DNA of 64,000 nucleotides from Mucilaginibacter sp. L196 (GTDB taxonomy: Bacteria; Bacteroidota; Bacteroidia; Sphingobacteriales; Sphingobacteriaceae): positions 124,001 to 188,000 of the forward strand of contig NZ_LMUO01000011.1 of assembly GCF_009765905.1 (NCBI RefSeq), written 5' to 3'. Under the pieces are notes generated by a model. That model searched no databases and was not told the DNA's origin. It saw nothing but the letters and a program-made list of their open reading frames with translations. Made by a program: the position numbers and the translations under genes. This document shows, piece by piece, positions 58,938-64,000 of this stretch (positions are counted from its first letter, which is position 1; every line of letters starts with the position of its first letter).

Positions 58938-60200
58938 TTAAAATGCTTCGCCTACAGAGATAAATAAGCCTCGAGAGCCTTCGTTGCCAAAGCCATAGTT
59001 GATAGAGATATTAGTATTGGATACTTTATTCAGCTTTACACGTAAGCCCGGCCCGAAACCCGGCTGTATGGATTGTAAGCTTGTACCCCGTTCCGCGTTA
59101 AACGTTTCACCATTTAAAAATACAGTACCGCCAAGTACACCATCAGCCGTAATTTTGTAGCGATATTCTGCCTCGCCATATAGCATATCATTACCACGGA
59201 ACCTGCCCTGGATGTAACCACGACCGGTAGCGAAATTCGCATCCCAGCCTGTTGCGGGCAGATCAAGATATGGTGGTTTACCACCAACAATCAGCCAGTC
59301 ATAACTCCATAAGGCAAGTGTATTGTCCGATCCTTCAGGGAAATTAATGTATCTACGTACGTCAATAATTAAAGATTGCCAGTTTTTTGTCGCGCCAAAA
59401 TTTTTGTCGCTATTTCGCAATTGTAGCCCTACGTATGTTCCTTTTGATGGGTTAATCGCGTTATCACGCGAATCAAACTGACCGTTAATTGTAAAACCTG
59501 ATGATATAGTACGTGTTGCTGTACCGTATTTAGCATAGTCAGATTCAGACCCGTCAGGATTACCTCTTTCGGATATATCCCAATGGTCATCAAAATCATA
59601 ACCAAGGCCTGCATAAAAATTCCCGCCAACATGCCTTAATATGGTTTCATAAAACTGTATTAAAGAATAATCCATCGGGTCATCGGCAGATATTCTTGAA
59701 TTGCTGCCTAACCCATATGTACTTTGCGGGTACTTTAAATAGCTGTAATTGCCAACAAACTCATAGCTGTTATCCTTAGTCCAAAAGTTGGTTTGTATTG
59801 GCATAATAAACTGTTTATTTTCAGTATACGATGCGCTTGCTACTACGGTTGATATTCTGGATTGAGGGCCATTACGAAACGCTATATTACCCGATACCAC
59901 AACTGCGAAGCTGGTTACCAGCGTATACCCAATTGCCGGTACTACCGAAACCTGCGGTTTTGAGGTAATAGAATCAATTTCGGGAGTGGTTTTATTATGG
60001 AATAGTTTATGTAAAACGTCGCCTATATCCTGTTGCTTTGTACCTCTAACCATAACGGTAGTATCCTTTGAACCAGGATTAATGCCGACAGGGGATAGTT
60101 TTGTAATAGGAATACCTGAAGATTGATTTTGCTGAGCATAACTATCCAGGCCAATAAACATGGCGAAGATAAATGCACTAAGAACAAAATAAAACTTCAT
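58938..60200 (-). CDS. Omp85/BamA-like outer membrane barrel protein without POTRA domains
   Basis: 420 residues with a signal peptide (FVLSAFIFAMFIGLDSYAQ). After a short periplasmic segment (residues 30-100) the rest is alternating beta strands with the GRGYIQGRFRGNDMLYGEAE segment, matching the conserved (V/G)RGxxxGxxRGN loop of Omp85 proteins, and a C-terminal strand ending in Phe. It lacks POTRA repeats, as in the surface-antigen-like group, so it probably is not the main assembly machine. The function is unknown. Confidence 0.75.
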   Translation of the reverse strand: MKFYFVLSAFIFAMFIGLDSYAQQNQSSGIPITKLSPVGINPGSKDTTVMVRGTKQQDIGDVLHKLFHNKTTPEIDSITSKPQVSVVPAIGYTLVTSFAVVVSGNIAFRNGPQSRISTVVASASYTENKQFIMPIQTNFWTKDNSYEFVGNYSYLKYPQSTYGLGSNSRISADDPMDYSLIQFYETILRHVGGNFYAGLGYDFDDHWDISERGNPDGSESDYAKYGTATRTISSGFTINGQFDSRDNAINPSKGTYVGLQLRNSDKNFGATKNWQSLIIDVRRYINFPEGSDNTLALWSYDWLIVGGKPPYLDLPATGWDANFATGRGYIQGRFRGNDMLYGEAEYRYKITADGVLGGTVFLNGETFNAERGTSLQSIQPGFGPGLRVKLNKVSNTNISINYGFGNEGSRGLFISVGEAF

Positions 60201-60332
60201 TAGGGATGGTAAGTAATTAACAGATCTGTATTATTAGATAATATATTATAATCGGCGAAAATAATAATTATGCCTTATACGCTGATATTAAGTTTGTAAT
60301 ATTAGTTTGAGATGGCTTTACTTTAACTAAAC

Positions 60333-60366
60333 AAAAAAGCCTCATCCGTTTAAGATGAGGCTTTTT
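60333..60366 (-). terminator. Terminator of the 355-residue lipoprotein gene
   Basis: AAAAAGCCTCATC-CGTTTAA-GATGAGGCTTTTT; the minus strand T-tract follows the stop at 60384 by about 20 bp. Confidence 0.88.
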
Positions 60367-60383
60367 GTTTATGGCAGATAAAC

Positions 60384-61451
60384 CTATTGGTATTGTATGT
60401 AAATAGGGTAAGGCTTGTATTTTAATACCTCCTGTGGGGTTAGCATGTGGTGTGGGGCCTTTTTAATATCGTTTTTGTAGAACAATTTGAATCCTGTAAA
60501 TTGAACCGGTTCAGGGTAAATAAAGTTACGGTAGGTGCCTGTTTTCAAGTCAGGTTCACCCCATCCATCCATGTTCATTACAAATTGAACTTCTTTATGT
60601 AATTTAATCTCTTTGTAATTGGTTACCATCTTCCTGGTAAAACGGTGCACTATGAAAATTTTCGGAGGCAGGTTATATTTGCGAACAACATTAGCCAAAT
60701 AATCAGATACATAGTTAATATCAGCTGCATCAAAAGTGCCTATTTTTCTACCCGGTAAAGTTCCGTCTTTCATAGAAAATTCAGGGTCGATGCCGATATG
60801 TACTTGTGGCATTTCAATGTATTTTTCTAACAAAGGCAACTCAGCACGGATGTTACTTAATGATACCTGGATATCTAAAAATACAATAGCATGTGCTCTT
60901 TTGGCCAGATACAATACGGTATCAATTTGTTTAAATGGCATGCGGTGGCGGTATTTACCATCCTTACCCGGGTCGCCACTGGCAACAACGGCTATATAAT
61001 GCAACGCAGGTTGTACCGGGGTTGATGGATCAGCTTTTTGCCATTCTTGTACCGCCTGGTGTAAACGAGCCAACATTTCATTCGGCGGAAGTTCGCCCAA
61101 AATGCCCATCTTTTTTGAATATAGGTTACCATAATAAGCAACCACACGTTTAAACGGTAAAATGGCACCCGGTAAAGGGTAAGGTGCATTTTTTACCGGC
61201 CATTTTCCTGTAGTGTCGCCATGGGCAAGTTTTTTCATTAACGAATCGTACAGCTTTTTATTAAGCGGCGGATAAGTTACGTGACTTACAGTAGTGTCGG
61301 TTTCCGTAGTGGTGGTAGTTGTTGTACCTATTGGTTTCGCAGTAGTTTTAACCGCATCTTTTGCCGAAGAACTGCTTTGACTGCAATTGGTGAATAATAT
61401 TAAAGGTAATAGCAGAAAAGTGGCAGAAAAAATAATGTTTTTCAATTTCAT
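60384..61451 (-). CDS. Lipoprotein, possible TIM-barrel protein of unknown function
   Basis: 355 residues with a lipobox (LLPLILFTNCSQSS). A Ser/Thr-rich linker (TTTTTTETDTT) is followed by a domain with VVAYYGNLYSKKMGILGE, ALHYIAVVASGDPGKDG, AIVFLDIQVSLSNI, VHIGIDPEFSMKD and GTFDAADINYVSDYLANVVR. The alternating strand/helix pattern and acidic residues at strand ends (FLDIQ, GIDPE, NMDGWG) suggest a TIM barrel, perhaps a hydrolase. I cannot name a family. Single gene with its own terminator. Confidence 0.6.
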   Translation of the reverse strand: MKLKNIIFSATFLLLPLILFTNCSQSSSSAKDAVKTTAKPIGTTTTTTTETDTTVSHVTYPPLNKKLYDSLMKKLAHGDTTGKWPVKNAPYPLPGAILPFKRVVAYYGNLYSKKMGILGELPPNEMLARLHQAVQEWQKADPSTPVQPALHYIAVVASGDPGKDGKYRHRMPFKQIDTVLYLAKRAHAIVFLDIQVSLSNIRAELPLLEKYIEMPQVHIGIDPEFSMKDGTLPGRKIGTFDAADINYVSDYLANVVRKYNLPPKIFIVHRFTRKMVTNYKEIKLHKEVQFVMNMDGWGEPDLKTGTYRNFIYPEPVQFTGFKLFYKNDIKKAPHHMLTPQEVLKYKPYPIYIQYQ

Positions 61452-61570
61452 AAAACGCGGGTAATGTATAAATAGCTAATTGTAATGTTGTTGTGTATTA
61501 TTGGGGTTATGATTGATAAGCCATAATCAAAATAATACTATCGTGTAAATATAAATTTTTAACGGGCTAA

Positions 61571-62458
61571 TTAATTTTTATTTTTATAAAACTTGCCAAA
61601 CACACCCAACGGCAATTTTGGGCCCGATGTTGCCTGAAGATATAATTCGCCAATTTCAAGGTTTTCTACCTTAGTATAAGCGCCTCTGATCAGGTTTTCA
61701 ATAATTACAGATGAAAACCCAAGAGAGTAAGTATTCAATATTAGGAAATGCTCTTCGGGGTCCAGCAGTTCCACTACATCATGCATCATTTCATTGATAT
61801 GATCTTCCAGTTTCCATTTTTCACCATTAGGGCCATGGCCATAAGCAGGCGGATCAAGGATGATACCGTTATATTTTTTGCCGCGTTTAAGTTCACGCTT
61901 CACAAATTTTAATGCATCCTCAACTACCCAACGGATATTTTTTATACCCGATATTTCCTGATTTTCATTTGCCCAGGTAACTACCTGTTTAATTGAATCC
62001 ACATGTGTGGTATCAGCACCGGCAGCAGCAGCTATTAATGATGCGCCACCTGTATAAGCAAACAGGTTAAGCACTTTTGGCTCGGGTATTTTAAATTGCT
62101 TAATGTTTTTGGATATATAATCCCAGTTAACCGCCTGCTCAGGGAAAATTCCCAAATGCTTAAACGAGGTCATTGCCAACCTGAATTTTATAGCGGCATC
62201 TTTATTTTTATATTCAATATGCCAGCGGTCGGGGATATTGGGGCTTTTCTTCACCCATTCGCCCGATGTGGCGGAGCGACCTTTAAATTTTATATGATGT
62301 AGTCGTTGCCATTCGCTTGCAGGCAAAGCTTTGCTCCAAACCGCTTGTGGTTCGGGGCGTATTAAAATTACGGTACCAAAACGCTCCAGTTTTTCAAAAT
62401 CGCCGCAATCAATCAGCTCGTAATCTTTCCAGTGCGTAGGTGTGAGGAGTTGGATCAT
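61571..62458 (-). CDS. SAM-dependent RNA methyltransferase (RlmI/RlmK-like)
   Basis: 295 residues. The SAM-binding motif I is VLNLFAYTGGASLIAAAAGA, the acidic loop THVDSIKQVVTWANENQEIS, and the catalytic-like motif IILDPPAYGHGPNGEKW. The N-terminal part (WKDYELIDCGDFEKLERFGT) lacks a PUA domain, unlike RlmI. It methylates rRNA (probably 23S) in the cytosol, by family inference. The four-helix-bundle gene lies just upstream on the same strand. Confidence 0.83.
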   Translation of the reverse strand: MIQLLTPTHWKDYELIDCGDFEKLERFGTVILIRPEPQAVWSKALPASEWQRLHHIKFKGRSATSGEWVKKSPNIPDRWHIEYKNKDAAIKFRLAMTSFKHLGIFPEQAVNWDYISKNIKQFKIPEPKVLNLFAYTGGASLIAAAAGADTTHVDSIKQVVTWANENQEISGIKNIRWVVEDALKFVKRELKRGKKYNGIILDPPAYGHGPNGEKWKLEDHINEMMHDVVELLDPEEHFLILNTYSLGFSSVIIENLIRGAYTKVENLEIGELYLQATSGPKLPLGVFGKFYKNKN

Positions 62459-62471
62459 GTTTTTAGTATCA

Positions 62472-62489
62472 AGTAGCTAGTATCAAGTA
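62472..62489. repeat. Left 18-bp inverted repeat flanking the four-helix-bundle gene
   Basis: AGTAGCTAGTATCAAGTA, the exact reverse complement of 62845-62862. It begins 14 bp after the start codon region of the methyltransferase gene (its ATG is at 62458). Confidence 0.85.
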
Positions 62490-62830
62490 TTTAGACTTTT
62501 TTGCAAGCCGCTAATCATCTTTTGAATCTCGATGATCATATCGCAAATACTTTCTGCCTTTTCTGTTCTTATATAGTTAAATTCTCTCGCTATTATTATT
62601 TGTGTTTCAAGCTCAAATGATGAAACTAATGCAATATTAAGAAATTGATATAGTTCCTTATTAGATTTTCTTCCGCAGCCTTCAGCAATATTAGATGGTA
62701 TTGAAACAGCTGAACGTGTCATTTGAGATATAAGGCCAAACTTTTCTTCATTTGGAAAACTACGTGTTAACTTAGTTTTCCAAATCTCAATCCCAGCTTT
62801 CCATACCTTTAATTCTTTGAAGTTATGCAT
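62483..62830 (-). CDS. Four-helix-bundle protein (23S rRNA intervening-sequence type)
   Basis: 115 residues: NFKELKVWKAGIEIWK, FPNEEKFGLISQMTRSAVSI, PSNIAEGCGRKSNKELYQFL and LVSSFELETQIIIAREFNYI are the family blocks, with the conserved IPSNIAEG motif. These all-helical pentameric proteins occur in 23S rRNA intervening sequences, as accessory (Avd) proteins of diversity-generating retroelements, and as isolated genes. No rRNA or retroelement is present here. The gene lies inside 18-bp inverted repeats. Confidence 0.88.
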   Translation of the reverse strand: MHNFKELKVWKAGIEIWKTKLTRSFPNEEKFGLISQMTRSAVSIPSNIAEGCGRKSNKELYQFLNIALVSSFELETQIIIAREFNYIRTEKAESICDMIIEIQKMISGLQKSLNT

Positions 62831-62844
62831 CCCTAATGTCTTGC

Positions 62845-62862
62845 TACTTGATACTAGCTACT
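62845..62862. repeat. Right 18-bp inverted repeat flanking the four-helix-bundle gene
   Basis: TACTTGATACTAGCTACT, the partner of 62472-62489; it lies 15-32 bp upstream of the four-helix-bundle start and just after the MlaF stop (62872). Confidence 0.85.
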
Positions 62863-62871
62863 CCATACTTT

Positions 62872-63624
62872 CTAAAGCCTCGCTTTCGCTGCCCGCATAA
62901 ATTTACTGGCGAATACGAAGTCGTTGAGTTCTTTGTTATCAGTATGCGCAATTTCGTCTTTGGTGCCTTCCCACCATTTTTTGCCTTGATGTAAAAAGAT
63001 GATGTGATCGCCGATACCCATTACCGAGTTCATATCATGCGTTACAATTACGGTAGTGATCTGGTATTCTTCGGTTAGCTCATTGATCAGTTCATCAATC
63101 AAAATAGATGTTTTTGGGTCGAGGCCCGAGTTGGGCTCATCCACAAACAAATATTTTGGTTGCATGGATATGGCGCGGGCAATACCCACCCGTTTTTTCA
63201 TTCCGCCTGATAGTTCCGAAGGATATAGTTTATTTTTGCCTTTCAGGTTAACACGTTCTAAACAAAAATTAGCACGGTCTAGTTTTTCCGCATGGGTTTG
63301 GTTGGTGAACAAATTTAAAGGAAATATGATATTTTCCTCAACGGTCATCGAATCAAACAAAGCCGAGTTTTGGAATAACATACCAATATGCGTACGGATA
63401 GGCACACGCTGCTCGAAACTCATTTCGGTAAAATTTTCACCATCAAAAATAACATCACCTTTTGTAGGTTCGTGCAGGCCAACAATGCATTTAAGCAATG
63501 TGGTTTTTCCTGAGCCTGAACCGCCGATGATGAGGTTGTTTTTGCCCGGTTTAAATTTTGCGCTTATCCCTCTTAGCACCTCATTATCGCCAAAAGTTTT
63601 AGTTATGCCTTTTATCTCGATCAT
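62872..63624 (-). CDS. mlaF: ABC transporter ATP-binding protein (MlaF-like)
   Basis: 250 residues from ATG 63624, which overlaps the permease stop by 4 bp (ATGA) and so decides the start; the longer frame to 63672 is a false extension. Walker A GGSGSGKTTLLKCI, signature LSGGMKKRVGIARAIS, Walker B YLFVDEPNSGLDPKTS, H-loop VTHDMNSVMGI. It powers retrograde phospholipid transport with the MlaE permease, keeping outer-membrane lipid asymmetry. Bacteroidota MlaFE-type. Confidence 0.88.
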   Translation of the reverse strand: MIEIKGITKTFGDNEVLRGISAKFKPGKNNLIIGGSGSGKTTLLKCIVGLHEPTKGDVIFDGENFTEMSFEQRVPIRTHIGMLFQNSALFDSMTVEENIIFPLNLFTNQTHAEKLDRANFCLERVNLKGKNKLYPSELSGGMKKRVGIARAISMQPKYLFVDEPNSGLDPKTSILIDELINELTEEYQITTVIVTHDMNSVMGIGDHIIFLHQGKKWWEGTKDEIAHTDNKELNDFVFASKFMRAAKARL

Positions 63625-64000
63625 AGCATTATACGGGTTATAACCAAATCGGCAAATAAAACCATAACGCAACTATATACAACACCCTTGGTAGCAGATT
63701 GCCCAACCTCAAGCGCGCCGCCATTAGTATAAAAACCCTGGTAAGCACATATCGAGGTGATAATAAATCCAAAAACTATCGCCTTAACTATGGCGACTCT
63801 AATAGTTAAACCTTCAAAGCCCTCATGTACACCGCTAAGGTAATCAGCAGGAGAAACGTCGCCTGAAAGTACACAGGCAAGCCAACCTCCGAAAATACCT
63901 AAAGCGATTGATGCAATAACCAATATCGGGAACATGGTAACACCCGCGATAATTTTGGGCGATATTAAATATCCCGGAGCATTTACGCCCATGATCTCCA
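63621..64000 (-). CDS. mlaE: MlaE-type ABC permease, truncated by the window edge
   Basis: The C-terminal 126 or so residues: EIMGVNAPGYLISPKIIAGV is the conserved MlaE segment, followed by SGVHEGFEGLTIRVAIVKAI and GFIITSICAYQGFYTNGGAL, then ATKGVVYSCVMVLFADLVIT. The ATG at 63992 is an internal Met of the family (EIMGVN), so the gene continues beyond 64000. It is the membrane half of the Mla-type lipid transporter, overlapping mlaF by 4 bp. Confidence 0.88.
   Translation of the reverse strand, partial: EIMGVNAPGYLISPKIIAGVTMFPILVIASIALGIFGGWLACVLSGDVSPADYLSGVHEGFEGLTIRVAIVKAIVFGFIITSICAYQGFYTNGGALEVGQSATKGVVYSCVMVLFADLVITRIML

Noticed and set aside
63624..63672. N-terminal extension of the MlaF-like protein
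   Set aside because: The ATGA overlap with the MlaE stop fixes the start at 63624; the extension is read from the mlaE gene in another frame.
1..64000. CRISPR arrays, tRNAs, rRNAs, phage or transposase genes
   Set aside because: Looked for by eye; the dispersed repeats are inverted, not regularly spaced direct repeats, and no tRNA-like cloverleaf or transposase was recognised. A tRNAscan or HMM search was not possible.

Overview
The window looks like chromosome from a Bacteroidota member of the Sphingobacteriaceae, most likely Mucilaginibacter or a close relative. This is inferred from protein style only. The supporting features are a secreted GH2 hydrolase with SusC-style modules, DUF1080/GMC sugar-oxidation genes, a GPH sugar symporter, an ECF sigma/anti-sigma pair, a parC-type topoisomerase and perfect TAnnTTTG minus-7 promoter boxes. 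No rRNA, tRNA, CRISPR array, phage or transposase gene was seen. Both window edges cut through genes (an S41-like peptidase lipoprotein on the left, an MlaE-type permease on the right).

Layout. 1-7.3 kb (minus strand): sugar symporter, a molybdopterin oxidoreductase with its cytochrome b and a DUF1223 protein, a KLGFTPKF-repeat protein, DUF2442, yebC and an epimerase-type threonine dehydrogenase. 7.5-11.5 kb: asd, an orphan secreted protein and a CrtD-like carotenoid desaturase. 11.6-17.8 kb: small membrane proteins, a CBS protein, a glycoside 3-oxidation operon (DUF1080, GMC oxidoreductase, gluconate 2-dehydrogenase subunit 3) and an NtrC-type regulator. 17.8-21.7 kb: a four-gene amino-sugar/glycosyltransferase operon. 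21.9-25 kb: a LytS-type kinase divergent from a small membrane peptide and an ABC-2 exporter. 25-29.5 kb: PlsC, Nudix, GH2, DoxX. 29.6-38 kb: a frameshifted TonB receptor, msrA, an e(P4)-type acid phosphatase, a YncE/phosphoesterase fusion, an aldose epimerase and a methyltransferase. 38-44.6 kb: DUF2784, parC, YdeI-like, GNAT, SGNH hydrolase and YceI. 44.8-48.4 kb: a PhoR-like kinase, DUF47, PiT and DUF4197. 48.5-52.8 kb: an ECF sigma/anti-sigma operon divergent from a VWA protein. 52.9-56.5 kb: PDH E2, E1alpha and an NlpC/P60 peptidase. 57-64 kb: SPFH, DUF922, an Omp85-like barrel, a lipoprotein, an rRNA methyltransferase, a four-helix-bundle gene and Mla ABC genes.

The intergenic DNA is unusually rich in dispersed palindromic elements. 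The largest family (TGTCATTCTGA...GAAGAATCT arms) has seven copies here. Two other families have two copies each, and one of those supplies the last 11 codons of an FAD-dependent oxidoreductase. Other structure worth a second look: an exact 45-bp inverted duplication between the anti-sigma gene and its divergent VWA neighbour; TTAACA direct repeats with an 11-bp period over the phosphate-uptake promoter; a four-helix-bundle gene flanked by 18-bp perfect inverted repeats; a structured terminator-ended gap (43.17-43.34 kb) that may be a small RNA; and several genes whose minus-7 box lies 3-6 bases before the ATG, suggesting leaderless mRNAs.
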